64,000 nt of DNA from Deinandra increscens subsp. villosa (lineage: Eukaryota > Streptophyta > Magnoliopsida > Asterales > Asteraceae), in assembly GCA_039602395.1 (NCBI GenBank), contig JBCNJP010000003.1, forward strand, positions 13,909,691 to 13,973,690. Direction: 5' to 3'. Below, piece by piece: positions 41,411 through 52,579 of this stretch. Numbering within the stretch: the stretch's first letter is position 1; each line of letters opens with the position of its first letter. The position numbers and the translations under genes are program-made. The notes under the pieces are model-generated. The model worked only from the letters and a program-made list of their open reading frames with translations. It did not search any database and was not told the DNA's origin.

Positions 41411-44400
41411 TTAATCTTTCAAGGGCTTCAGTCCCATTCCCATGCACGACTTCTGAACTACCTCTCTACTTAGGCCTTTTGTCAGCGGATCCGCAATATT
41501 ATCCTTTGACTTCACATAGTCAACAGTGATAATTCCAGTAGAGATTAGTTGTCGTATCGTATTATGTCTACGTCTTATATGTATGTTCTTACCATTATAC
41601 ATTGTGCTATGAGCTCTGCCAATTGCCGATTGGCTATCACAATGTATACATATGGCCGTTGCCGGCTTAGGCCATCTTGGTATATCCTCCATAAACTGAC
41701 GTAGCCATTCTCCCTCTTCACCAGCTTTATCTAAAGCGATGAATTCTGCTTCCATCGTGGATCTAGCAATAACCGTTTGTTTCGACGATTTCCACGATAT
41801 GGCTGCACCTCCAAGTGTGAATACATATCCACTCGTTGCTCTGGAATCCTTCGTACCCGATATCCAGTTTGCATCACAGTGTCCTTCAATCACTGCAGGA
41901 TATCTGGTGAAGTGCAGCGCGTAATCCCTTGTGTACCTTAGGTACCTAAGTAACCTAGTCACACATCTCCAATGAGTTGAACTTGGATTACTCGTGTACC
42001 TACTTAGCTTGCTTACAGCATATGCTAAGTCTGGTCTGGTACAACTCATCAAATACATCAAACTGCCAATAATTCTTGAATACTCTAATTGGTTAACAGG
42101 TTGTCCTCTGTTCTTAGCTAGATGTTGACTTGTGTCAATGGGAGTTCTAGCTACATTAGAGTCATTTGCATTGAACTTTTCAAGAATTTTATCCACATAG
42201 TGGGTTTGTCCTAAAGCAAGTCCACTTTGGGTTCGTGTGATTTTAACTCCCAAAATCACATCTGCTAAACCCATGTCTTTCATATCAAATCTTGCTTTCA
42301 AGATGTTCTTTGTTGATTTTATCATTTTGTCATTACTTCCAGCAATGAGCATGTCATCAACGTATAGACACAAGATGACATAACCATCTGGTGTGTCTTT
42401 CACATACACACACTTATCACATTCATTGATCTTGAAACCAGAATCACGCATGACATGATCAAACTTTTCATGCCATTGTTTTGGTGCTTGCTTTAGTCCA
42501 TACAAGGATTTGACCAGTTTACACACTTTCTTTTCTTGTCCAGAGGCTCTAAAGCCCTCTGGTTGTTCCATGTAAATCTCTTCCTCTAGATTTCCATTTA
42601 AGAAAGCGGTTTTCACATCCATTTGGTGAACTTCCAAATTTCTAATGGCTGCAATGGCAAGTACCAACCTTATGGAGGTTATTCGAGTTACTGGTGAATA
42701 TGTGTCAAAGTAATCTAGACCTTCCTTTTGTTTGTATCCTTTGACCACCAGTCTTGCCTTGTACTTTTCTATGGAGCCATCAGGCTTCATCTTCCTCTTG
42801 AAGATCCAACGATGACCTAGTGGTTTGCATCCCGGAGGAAGATCCACTAGTTCCCATGTATGGTTTTGTAAAATAGAATCTATTTCACTTTTGATGGCCT
42901 CCCTCCATTGAGGTCCTTCTGAGGAAGTTACCGCTTCATGGTATGTTTTGGGCTCACTTTCTACCATGTACGTGTAGAAATCAGGACCAAAAGACTTTTC
43001 AGTTCTAGCCCTCTTGCTTCGTCTAAGCTCAACATCTTCTTCCTCAATTTGCTCGTGTTCTTCCGGAACACAGTCTGGTTCTTCCGGAACACGTTCTGGT
43101 TCTCCCGGAACACATTCTAGTTCTTCCGGAGCATGTTCTAGTTCTTCCGGAACTAGATCCTCATGAATACGTTCATCATCTGCCCCAAACGTATTTCCAT
43201 ATTCTTTTGTAATGCATGGAAATATATTTTCAAAGAATGAGGCATTCTTTGATTCCATTATCGTTCCTTTGCGAATATCGGGAATCTTGGATTCATGCAC
43301 AAGGAAGCGATACGCGCTACTGTGATCTGGATATCCAATGAATATACAGTCAACAGTTTTTGGTCCTATCTTTTGAGCCTTAGGTAGTGGAGCAACCACC
43401 TTGGCTAGACACCCCCACACTTTGAGGTATTCGTAGGACGGTTTCCTTTTCCACCATAACTCGTATGGGGTTTCATCTCTTTTCTTATGGGGTATCCTGT
43501 TCAAAATATAATTTGCTGAAAGGATAGCATCCCCCCACAAGTTTTGGTTTACACCAGAACTCACTAACATGGCACTCACCATTTCTTTCAAGGTTCGATT
43601 TTTCCGTTCAGCAATCCCATTTGATTGGGGTGAATATGGTGCAGTGAACTCATGTCTAATTCCGTTTTGCAAACAGAATTCAGCAAACGGTGAGACATAC
43701 TCACCACCTCTATCACTTCTTACAACCTTGACCTTCCTTTCAAGTTGATTCTCAACTTCAGTTTTATATGCAATGAAAGCTTCAATTGCCTCGTCTTTAC
43801 TTTTAAGCAAGTAAACATAACAATACTTCGTGCAATCATCAATAAACGTGATGAAGTATTTAAATCCATTTCTAGTTGGAATGGATTTTAAATCACACAC
43901 ATCTGTGTGGATCATACCCAAAGGTTCAGTGTTTCGATCAACCGGTTTGAATGATGATCTAGTTAATTTTGCTTCAACACACGTTTCACATTTATAGTTT
44001 GAGTCAATATCAAAAGTTGGTATGCAATTCAATTTAATCAAACGACGAATGGAATTAAAGTTAACATGACCAAGTCTACCATGCCACACATTAGAAGACT
44101 CAAGCAAATAAGCAGAACTGGTACCAGTCTTATTCATAGCATTGTTAACAACCATTACATTCAGTTTGAACATACCATTGAGGGCATAGCCCTTTCCAAC
44201 ATACACACTATTCTTGGTCAACACGACCTTATCTGACTCAAACACCATTTTGAAACCAAACTTATTCAACAACCACCCAGACACAAGATTCTTACGAATC
44301 TCAGGAACATACAACACATTAGTCAAGGTAAGCTCCTTTCCTGATGTCATTTTCAGGATCACATTTCCTTCACCTTTGACTTCAGCAGTGGCAGAGTTAC

Positions 44401-45532
44401 CCATGAAGAGCTTCTCTCCATTAGTAACCTCCTTGAAGGTGTTGAACAAGTTCTTGTCAGCACACACATGGCGGGTGGCTCCGGTGTCAACCCACCATTC
44501 CTTGGTATTCGAACCAACCAAGTTAACCTCAGAGATCATCATTGTGAGGTCAGAGATCATGGCAACAAGATTCTCATAATCATCAACCATATTGGCTTGA
44601 CGAGAGACATCTTTCTTTGGTTGTCTACATTCATTTGCCCGATGACCTGGCTTGTCACAGTTGTAACATTTGCCATCAAATTTCTTCTTTGCAACCCCAC
44701 CTTTGGGTTTAAGATTAAACCCTTTCCCCTTGTTCTTCTTCTCAGCCCGTCCTCTACTTTTGTTACCTTTGGAGGATTGGCCATATTCAACAATATTGGC
44801 CTTTGCTTGCTCGGGGACATCACTCTTCTTTTGAGCAAGTTTGTTGTCTTCTTCAATACGAAGACGAACCACAAGATCTTCAACAGTCATTTCCTTTCTC
44901 TTATGTTTGAGATAATTCTTGAAATCAACCCAGCTTGGTGGCAATTTCTCGATCATGGCAGCAACTTGAAATGTCTCACTAAGTGACATTCCCTCCGCAT
45001 GAATATCATGAAGAATGATTTGCAATTCTTGGATTTGGCTCATAACAGTTTTTGAGTCAATCATTTTAAAATCCAAGAACTTGGCCACCACAAATTTCTT
45101 TGTGCCTGCATCTTCGGTTTTGTATTTCCGTTCCAAAGATTCCCATAGTTCCTTGGCCGTGTTTACTTTACAATACACATTGTAAAGTGAGTCCGCCAAA
45201 CCATTGAGCACATAGTTCTTACACAAGAACTCAGAATGCTTCCAAGCTTGAACTGCGCTCACAGATTGAGCATCCATTTCCCCTTCAGACACTTGGGGAG
45301 CGATTTCAGTCAAGAACCTCGCAAGGTTCAACGTTGTCAAATAAAACAGCATCTTCTGCTGCCAACGTTTGAAGTTCAGACCGTTGAACTTTTCGGGTTT
45401 TTCAGCGTGGCTTGCAACCGCGTTAGGCAACGGTTCGACCATCACTGTGGTAACAGCAACGGAAGAGGTGAACACAGCAGAGACACCAGAGGTCGGTACA
45501 CCAGAAGTCGGTAAAGGCTGAGATGAGTCCAT
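41411..45532 (-). CDS. copia Gag-Pol polyprotein, unit B
   Basis: Second 1373-residue polyprotein with the same domain order and catalytic residues as the unit at 35801-39922. Three silent or near-silent DNA changes were noted (around 41849, 43889 and 45402), and one coding change puts Ile at residue 1071 in the RT/RNase H part. No stops or frameshifts. The close match shows the duplication is very recent, while the private changes show the copies are distinct molecules rather than an exact assembly duplicate. Expressed from LTR 3, it could supply proteins in trans to both units. Confidence 0.95.
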   Translation of the reverse strand: MDSSQPLPTSGVPTSGVSAVFTSSVAVTTVMVEPLPNAVASHAEKPEKFNGLNFKRWQQKMLFYLTTLNLARFLTEIAPQVSEGEMDAQSVSAVQAWKHSEFLCKNYVLNGLADSLYNVYCKVNTAKELWESLERKYKTEDAGTKKFVVAKFLDFKMIDSKTVMSQIQELQIILHDIHAEGMSLSETFQVAAMIEKLPPSWVDFKNYLKHKRKEMTVEDLVVRLRIEEDNKLAQKKSDVPEQAKANIVEYGQSSKGNKSRGRAEKKNKGKGFNLKPKGGVAKKKFDGKCYNCDKPGHRANECRQPKKDVSRQANMVDDYENLVAMISDLTMMISEVNLVGSNTKEWWVDTGATRHVCADKNLFNTFKEVTNGEKLFMGNSATAEVKGEGNVILKMTSGKELTLTNVLYVPEIRKNLVSGWLLNKFGFKMVFESDKVVLTKNSVYVGKGYALNGMFKLNVMVVNNAMNKTGTSSAYLLESSNVWHGRLGHVNFNSIRRLIKLNCIPTFDIDSNYKCETCVEAKLTRSSFKPVDRNTEPLGMIHTDVCDLKSIPTRNGFKYFITFIDDCTKYCYVYLLKSKDEAIEAFIAYKTEVENQLERKVKVVRSDRGGEYVSPFAEFCLQNGIRHEFTAPYSPQSNGIAERKNRTLKEMVSAMLVSSGVNQNLWGDAILSANYILNRIPHKKRDETPYELWWKRKPSYEYLKVWGCLAKVVAPLPKAQKIGPKTVDCIFIGYPDHSSAYRFLVHESKIPDIRKGTIMESKNASFFENIFPCITKEYGNTFGADDERIHEDLVPEELEHAPEELECVPGEPERVPEEPDCVPEEHEQIEEEDVELRRSKRARTEKSFGPDFYTYMVESEPKTYHEAVTSSEGPQWREAIKSEIDSILQNHTWELVDLPPGCKPLGHRWIFKRKMKPDGSIEKYKARLVVKGYKQKEGLDYFDTYSPVTRITSIRLVLAIAAIRNLEVHQMDVKTAFLNGNLEEEIYMEQPEGFRASGQEKKVCKLVKSLYGLKQAPKQWHEKFDHVMRDSGFKINECDKCVYVKDTPDGYVILCLYVDDMLIAGSNDKMIKSTKNILKARFDMKDMGLADVILGVKITRTQSGLALGQTHYVDKILEKFNANDSNVARTPIDTSQHLAKNRGQPVNQLEYSRIIGSLMYLMSCTRPDLAYAVSKLSRYTSNPSSTHWRCVTRLLRYLRYTRDYALHFTRYPAVIEGHCDANWISGTKDSRATSGYVFTLGGAAISWKSSKQTVIARSTMEAEFIALDKAGEEGEWLRQFMEDIPRWPKPATAICIHCDSQSAIGRAHSTMYNGKNIHIRRRHNTIRQLISTGIITVDYVKSKDNIADPLTKGLSREVVQKSCMGMGLKPLKD

Positions 45533-45603
45533 TCTGAAACGAGACCCACAAGAGAACAGTCAGAAAAATTCGTACACAGAGTGTACACCAATCTGTTTAA
45601 GTT

Positions 45604-46438
45604 TGTTGTAAATTCAGTAACGATTCAACAATCGGTTGATCAATTACAATATAAAGAAACAGTAATACAACGAATAGAAACAACTAAACGTAATCACCAC
45701 CAAGTCTAATCACGAACAGCAGCAGGATCAGGCCCTGCAAAACAGAAGAACACAGAAAAGAAAACGAGAGGAACCGGGCTTGTGTTTGACACAATTCCCT
45801 TAAACAGATTCGACGTCTGTTCCCAGGGTACACCGGTTCAAAACTGTGTGTACAGCCGGACGAGAATACTTGCCTGAAACGAGACCGGAATGAAGCAGCA
45901 GCAGCAAGAGATCGTAGCAGCAGAGAAGTACGGATGTGGTTTTTGTGTGTATCTCCTATGACCCAATTCACGTGTTTATATACGAAAACAAAACACTAGA
46001 TTAATGTCCCATAATGTCACATTAATCCATGGTAATTAAGCTCATTAACCATTGTAATGAATGGTCAGTTTGGAATGCAAAGGGTTGGTTCAATGAACCA
46101 AAATTCGTTCTAGAATCTGCTAAAAAGAAAGCTCTCGAAAATTAGCAAAAACTGGTCACTTCTTGACCCCCGTTTCGGAGCTGCATTCGTGTCCGCAGGT
46201 CGCGCGGGCACGAGTTCAGAATTTCAACCCGAATTGCCATTTTTCGCACCCCCCCCCCCCTGCGCGAGGGTATGAGCTAGAGTAAAACATGACACAAGTG
46301 ATGTCAAAGCCTTTGAGGTTTATCCTTATAAACCAATTACCCTTTTTGTTCCCACACCAATGTGGGATAGCTCACATTTTTCCAAACTTGAACAAAAAAT
46401 CTTTTGAGATAAACATCTCATTCACACATTTTCCAACA
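45604..46438 (-). repeat. copia LTR 3 (outer 5' LTR)
   Basis: 835 bp; longer than LTR 1 by four C in the poly-C run near 46250 and one T near 46345. Its TATA-like TATATAA lies near 45975. Followed by the AAGAG duplication at 46439-46443. Confidence 0.95.
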
Positions 46439-46443
46439 AAGAG
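46439..46443. repeat. target-site duplication AAGAG (right)
   Basis: Matches 34381-34385 and closes the tandem copia insertion. Confidence 0.9.
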
Positions 46444-46719
46444 TACTACTCTCTATTAGAAAAAAACATCCCATTATTTCTCTTGGTTTTTGATGTGATA
46501 TTATGCGGAGAGTATATCTCATCATACAAAATGAAACAATGGTATATTTTTATCATGTCGAAACCAAAATGCAGATTTAATTTCATAATAACTAAACAAA
46601 CATTTTTTTTAAAATGACGTTTGGAAGTTGGAACTACCGTCAGATCTACAATATCCGAGAAAGCCACAACTAAACCAATATATAACTGCATTTTAATGCA
46701 CATCATTAGTGACTTATTA

Positions 46720-47671
46720 CTCGGCTAATGCTAGGGTAGCTACCAACTTGGTTACATTGTCCAGAATGCTAGCTAAAGTTTTGTTTAGTGGGAGCTAAAT
46801 GGCCCATAGCGTCTCAACACCACCCCAAGACGTTATGGGTTAAAAAAAAAAACACGAGCCATATTATAGATATTAAGATATATCACCTTTTATTTGGGTT
46901 TGATTTTAAAATTTAAGTGTTGAGCGGTTGAACTTTATTTAAAAAAAAATAAAATTCCTTTTTCTACTCTATAAAAACCATCTTTTTATATTTTTTACCA
47001 TAAAATTCTTTTCAACCTCTCTCATAAATCTTTTAATTTTTCTACCAATAATGTCACAATGGTGAACCAAAGAGGAGAAGTTCAAGTTAATCAATTTTAT
47101 GATGAACGTTAAGGAGAAGACGGTGACTATTGATCCCAATGGTGCTAAAGGTGAAGTCATGTGATCACATAAAGGAAATATACGACGAGAAGCATATAAT
47201 TGAACTAATGTATGACAACAAAATGGGGTTTCACGATGATAAACCGTCCACTAGATGAGCTAAAAGCAAAATGGGCGAGATTACTCTCGGTTATTTTGAA
47301 GTTTGAAGTTATATTCAGAAGACAGATGAATCCGTACTACGATCATGATGATGGTGCTATCAACGAATCTGTTATTAAATATGAGTGGTTGTATGGAATG
47401 TCCTTTATTAAGTTAGACATTTGAAAGTATTTGAATGGAATATATTACGACTAGTTTTTTTAAAGACTTTCTTATTAATCAAATTATGTAATTTGATTTT
47501 GATTTAATGAAATTATGTTAATTTATTTGTTTATTTAAAAAAATTAATAATTGTGTAATGATTAGGGAGGGGTTTTGGGACTACACAACTTTTAGTTATG
47601 GAGCCCCTTGTTGACTAGGCTGCCACATAGCAGAAAACACTCAAGGGTTGGCTCCATGAGTACACATAGCC
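46720..47671. mobile_element. decayed Harbinger-like element (right end clear)
   Basis: The right end reads GGCTCCATGAGTACACATAGCC followed by TAA (47672-47674). Its reverse complement starts GGCTATGTGTA, matching the Harbinger TIR at 56616. The left end is not identified. Inside, broken coding scraps occur near 47040-47420, including a small frame ending KYEWLYGMSFIKLDI, but no catalytic domain could be named. Confidence 0.45.
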
Positions 47672-47674
47672 TAA

Positions 47675-48540
47675 GTGTCATTCTTCTCACTTGTAGACCT
47701 AGTCAGCATGCCACCTCGATTTTTCAGTAATCCTTTCCACATGCTGCTTTTTATCCAACGTCATCTTTTCCACATAGGGATGATAATGAAACCCGAACCT
47801 GATAAAAATATCCGGAAACCAGCACACATGCGATGCGAATGGGGTTTAGTAATCAGGTATGGGGTTGATTCACCCCCAATTACCTAACCTAATCCTAATC
47901 TCCACCTCCCACGTACCTTCATCTCCACCTACCATCTCCACCTCCGATCCATCACCGTCCACCACCAGTCACTTCGCAACCCCCAACCACCTTTACCCCT
48001 TTACTGAGCTCAGCCACCAATCACCCTTCACTGAGCTCTGCCACCAATCACCCTCATCGCGACCCTAATAAACACCAAAGAACACCGCCGCCACTATTAC
48101 TATTGCGGTGACCACCGGAGGTCAACAGAGCCACGTTGGACCTCAGCCGGCGACTTGGAAATGTGGCTTTTCAAATAGTAGTCAAAAGCTCGTCTCCACT
48201 CGATAATTCATTTTTAATTCCATAGTTCGATGAATATTTTTAGTTTCTTCAGATGTTGTTCGAGCAACAAGCTGATTCTCTATGCGCTTCTGCTATTTGT
48301 TGTATATTTTTGCTGTAGTGTGCTGTTTTTCAATCGATGTTTGATAATCTATTAACCTGTACTTGATTTGAAAACAACCGATGGTGGACTGGAAATGTGA
48401 GGATGAAACCGATTCAATCGTCTGGGCCGCTGGTGTGCTGTGATGTATATATAAAATTTAGCATTATTTTTGTGACATCTTTTAGCAGTTAAGCTTTTAA
48501 ATTTATAAAACCTGATTTACTGACAACTACTATTTCACCA
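47675..48540. other. intergenic, C-rich then AT-rich
   Basis: A CCACCTCC/ATCTCCACC low-complexity stretch at 47895-48060 resembles the 5' end of a plant gene, but no frame extends. Nothing else recognised. Confidence 0.4.
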
Positions 48541-49775
48541 CATCACGGGCAAGTGCACCCATCGTGGAGCAGTATAGCAGTGGTAAGTTGAATCGGGGTC
48601 GATCAAAGACACAAAGGAAAATGAGGGCTCTTGATACTTCGCCCTTACTGACGTCTAACCTGACTAACCTTCAAGTTAAGATGTTAGTAAAATATGTAAA
48701 AATAGTAAAATAAAATATCTATACTAAAAAGGCGTATCTTGATCAACTCGGTCGCAGATAATATCATTTGGGGAACTTATTATTGGTAAGGTTGGTAACC
48801 CGTGTTTCATGCCCTTCCATTAAGATTGTTCACTAGCAGAAGGTCAGCCACCTTTCGGCCCTCTTTGGCTAACTCACCATCCAACTGTTAATCGTTTGCA
48901 AGGAGTACGAATGCCGAGGGAAGGTGCTGCCAGTGGACGAATGAAGTGGTGTAATGCCACTTAGTTACGGAGTCTGTGGATCCGGCAAATTACCGTACTC
49001 GACACGCCGTCATGAACCAGCAGGGGAACAACCCTACGTGCCGGATTATATTATTATAAAAATGAACTTTTTAAGGGGCTAAGACCAGTTCCATACACCG
49101 CTCTCGCGTAATGTACGTCTGACCAGAGCCAAGTTCACGAACACGTACCTTTCGGTTCCCGTGAAGTGACAAAATATTACCAACCCTCATTCCCAACCAA
49201 ATAATTTCAGCCCGCACCTGTGTGGTCAACCGAGTTTGCTTACATAGACATAAGGACCTCGAACATATCATGTAGCATGGGACGCGAGTCACTTTTTGGA
49301 TCATGCATCGTCCCCCGACCAGGTGTCACGAGTACGACCTTTGGGATTTCGACTCCCCAAATGGTCTGTGATACGTGAAGCACGTTTGGTTCAGAAAATC
49401 AGTAATATACTTTCAATAAAAAGGGATTCTATAAAGTCATTAAACACACCTTAAACTAAGGTTATGAAAACAGTTTATCAACCCACCAAAGATCCGTTTA
49501 TCCCCAAACGAGTGTATGAATTTGACTAACACTTGAAAGATTGAGGCTGACAAGTGTTAGTCTAAAGATATGCTTAATAGATAATGAAAGACTCAAAGAC
49601 AAATAACAATTCATTATCACCATAAGTTAAAGTTCTTACAATCTTTGACGAGTAGATCAAGAACACTAAGACAAATGGCTCACAACCGAAAATATGAAAC
49701 TAGTGGAAGAGGGGAGGAGAAAGTGAGCAAGTCAAATTGAGGAGGGAGCTCCTCTATTTATAGGCCAGCCGGAAG
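48541..49775. other. unclassified repeat-like sequence
   Basis: Starts with ACATCACGGGCAAGTGCACCC, a phrase style seen in dispersed plant repeats. No coding frame. Near 49745 a CTCCTCTATTTATAGG string looks like a TATA-containing LTR promoter on the plus strand. Identity uncertain. Confidence 0.3.
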
Positions 49776-50105
49776 GGAGCACGGCCCGTGCCTGGTTGGG
49801 CACATGACATGTGTGTCAGTCGGTTACACAGTTATGTTTCTTGGAGCACGGGGCGTGTCGTGTTAGAGTCGTCAATCATCCGGAAGGCTTGACAAGGGCA
49901 CGAGTCGTGCTTCGCCAGGCACGGGGCGTGTTGTGTCAGAGTCTTATGCGACAGTATCAGTGGCACGAGGCATGCTTTCGGGGGCATGGGGCGTGCTAAG
50001 TCAGACACATGGGGTGTGTGTTGCAGACTGATTCAGAGGCATGACATAGGGCTAAGCTGGAGCACAGGCACAGGCCGTGCTTGGTTAGACACGGGCCGTG
50101 CGTCG
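49776..50105. repeat. degenerate GCACGG...CGTGC repeat cluster
   Basis: About nine variants of a partly palindromic GCACGGGGCGTG/GCACGGCCCGTGC core, spaced roughly 20-50 bases apart. Two small frames cross it (49811-49999 and 49986-50168) but they are repeat-driven, not genes. Confidence 0.7.
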
Positions 50106-50633
50106 CTTCAGAAATCTAGAAGTTGCTTCTTTGTTTATCTTTTCTTGTGTTTTCCTTTCCTTCTGTGATTTCGGCTTAGTAAAACCTGAAAAACTTACAA
50201 AGATGACAAAGACACTGTTTTTTGTGATAGTTAGTCATATTTTACCCAATACGCAGGAGAATTTGGCTATAAAACATGTATACTTTAAGGCATATCAGAT
50301 GCCGTCATCATTGGAGCCTCGTTCGAGGTCGCTGAAAAGAGACAGTCCGCCGACAAAAAGTCACTAGTTGTCGGTTAGGGTTTTGGGTTGGTGGTGGCGT
50401 GAAAGGGGACGAAGTTTTAGGGTAGAAAGGGGGAGTTGAGGTTTTTTTTTATTTAAGGAAGTTACATTCAGGCCCCTCATCTTTTTTCTATTTTCACAAC
50501 ACAAAAAAAAATAAGAAAAGTCATATGGACTGCCACGTCAATAAATAAAACTAACACCGTTAGGGATTTATGTTAATTGGGATAAATAAGAGAAAATAGT
50601 TTGAAACTTAGGCTCACTGATAAACATTTCAAA

Positions 50634-50706
50634 ATGTGAGATTAATCATGTCCAATAGGTGAAACTTGGGATTATTATTAAAATGTGAGATTAATCATGT
50701 CCAATA
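50634..50706. repeat. 28-bp direct repeat pair
   Basis: AAAATGTGAGATTAATCATG followed by TCCAATAG occurs at about 50632 and again at 50679, separated by about 20 bp. Confidence 0.75.
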
Positions 50707-50782
50707 GCTTTTGCTGGTAGCGTTTTAAGAGTCATATCTATTTTTAGACCTTACATGGCTCTAAAATGCTACTAGCAAAAGC
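50707..50782. repeat. 76-bp hairpin
   Basis: GCTTTTGCTGGTAGCGTTTTA pairs with TAAAATGCTACTAGCAAAAGC across a 26-30 base loop, with two mismatches. It lies right next to the direct repeats, so it may be a small foldback insertion. Confidence 0.75.
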
Positions 50783-51182
50783 CAAAATAAAATATTTTTA
50801 CCCAGATTTGAAAAAACGCCGAAAAACATAATTTTTTTTTCCAAATCGAACACACTTATACTCAAATTAAATATAAAAATGCGACTATAATTATGGTGAG
50901 AATTTTTTTAAACCAATTCGTATGAAAAATTATGACCATTTTAAAAGCGGAGAGAAAACTAACCTTATACGCTCCATATAAGGCACTACGTCCCATATAG
51001 GGGTCTATTCAATCATTAGCCCAATCATTAAGTAATTAGTATGCAATCATGAAACCCTATACGCTCATATAAGACAATACGCACAATGTAAGGATGTGCA
51101 AATAATAATTTTTGTCTTTTAGTAAGTGTACAATAGAATTGACGAATTTTAATTATGCTTAATAAATTATGTTAGTGTATAA
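50783..51182. other. AT-rich spacer
   Basis: No gene or bounded repeat recognised. Confidence 0.5.
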
Positions 51183-52579
51183 GGAAAATTGGCGCCAAAT
51201 AATCCGAACTTTTCAGTTTTGGCAAACAATTATCCCACATTTTGATTTGGCAACTGGCGGTACCAAGTTGTCAACTATTTGTTTTTAACGGTCCCGCCAT
51301 TAAAAAAAATTTAACTCCGTTAACTAAAGTTGACGTGGAAGCTGATTTGTAATTTTTTTTTTCATTTTTTTAAATATCCAGTCATCATCACTATCACCCT
51401 ACCACCACCACCACCACCACAACCACCCCACCGCTACCACCAAAATCCATGAAACGATCAGACGAGTGGCACGTGTGATGCTAGCTCTGATTATACGCAC
51501 TTTTGGGTTGAATCCGATCTAAATTTTGGAAACATTCGCTCTGTTTGACTTTTTAGAGTCAAACTTCATGTATTTGACTAAAAAATTGGACTAGAATTCG
51601 AGTTTGTTTGTGTTTTTTATTAATTCCGGTAGTTATAGTTCATCAAAACGAATCTACCGGAGGTTACGGAAATGATTTTCATTGAGTTTTGTTTGAATCG
51701 CAAATGGGGATGGTGAACGTGTTCTTGAGCTCATCAATGGTGAAATCTCCAATCCTTAACGGTATCTGCAAGTCTGGTTTCATTAGATTCAGTTTGAACT
51801 CGTGAATTCAATGGTACAATCGGTTTCAAATTTCGTTAATGTTTGTGTGATTCGTAAAATCAAAGAATGGTGTTCTTCAAGAGCTCATCAATGGTGAATT
51901 CTTCAATTCTTAACGGTTTTCTGCAAGTCTGGTTCCTTTAGATTCGTTTTGAACTCGTAAATTCAATGGTACAACCGGTTTTGAATTTCGTTAATTTTTG
52001 TGTGACGTCGTCAAATGTGGGGGTGGTGACGGAGGTAGTGGGGTGGTGCTGGTGCGTCGAAGTGCTTTTGGAGTGGTTGTGGTGGTGGGCAAGTGGTGAT
52101 GGTGATGGTGGTGGTGGTGGTGGGGTAATAGTGATGATGACTAGATATTTAAAAAAAAAAGAAAATTAAAAAAAATTACACATCAGCTTCAATGTTAACT
52201 TCAGTTAAGGCTATAACGCCCTCCAAAACACCCACCCCCACTACGGTGGGGCGTTATGGGGCGTTATCATCCGAAAAATCGAGAGGGGCGTGAGGGAGAT
52301 AACGCTGAAAAGGGTAGGTTGGTGGGGCATTATGAGGGTTTTATCCACTATACCATAAAGCCACATAAAGCCCATTGTCCAGTCATCATCCACATAGCGG
52401 ATAATGCCCCATTTAGAGCCTTATCCACTACACTTAGCTTAACGGAATTAAAAATTTTTAACGACGGGATCGTTAAAAACAAATAATTGACAACTTGAAA
52501 CCGCCGGTTTCCAAATCTAAATGTTAAATTATTTTTTTTCCAAAAATGAAAAGTTCGAATTATTTATCACCAATTTTCC
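51183..52579. mobile_element. second foldback element, same family as 28935-30219
   Basis: Begins GGAAAATTGGCGCCAAATAA and ends CACCAATTTTCC, with about 150-bp outer inverted arms. An inner pair of arms includes CATCATCACTATCACC (about 51384) mirrored near 52125. The internal phrases (GTCAAACTTCATGTATTTGAC, GGTTACGGAAATGATTTTC) match those of the element at 28.9 kb. No clean 9-bp duplication was found at this copy. A MITE sits within its right arm. Confidence 0.8.
52208..52442. mobile_element. Harbinger-like MITE nested in the foldback
   Basis: GGCTATAACGCCC ... CACTACACTTAGC, bounded by TTAA on both sides (AGTTAAGGC and AGCTTAACG). It interrupts the arm sequence that reads through in the sister element, so it inserted later. 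Confidence 0.6.

Larger units (their letters stand above)
34386..46438 (-). mobile_element. tandem copia array: LTR-int-LTR-int-LTR
   Basis: Three LTRs (830, 832 and 835 bp) separate two complete internal regions with a period of about 5.61 kb. All are in minus orientation. The whole block is bounded by a single AAGAG duplication, so it behaves as one insertion that later gained a unit, or that entered as a dimer. Each internal region has a polyprotein of 1373 codons without stops, a roughly 585-bp 3' untranslated region with a TGGGGGAT polypurine tract, and a 71-72 bp leader. By eye the two internal regions differ at about half a dozen positions. Both units look coding-competent. Confidence 0.96.

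Noticed and set aside
34386..46438. Tandem copia array as a simple assembly duplication
   Set aside because: The LTRs and internal regions carry private substitutions and length variants, and the single AAGAG duplication fits a real biological dimer; still worth a long-read check.
47675..48068. Pro/Ser/Thr-rich frames taken as a gene start
   Set aside because: Low-complexity CCACC repeats, no splice continuation and no domain.
49776..50105. CRISPR-like repeat array
   Set aside because: Spacing and repeat sequence are irregular and the DNA is a plant nuclear sequence; no CRISPR features.
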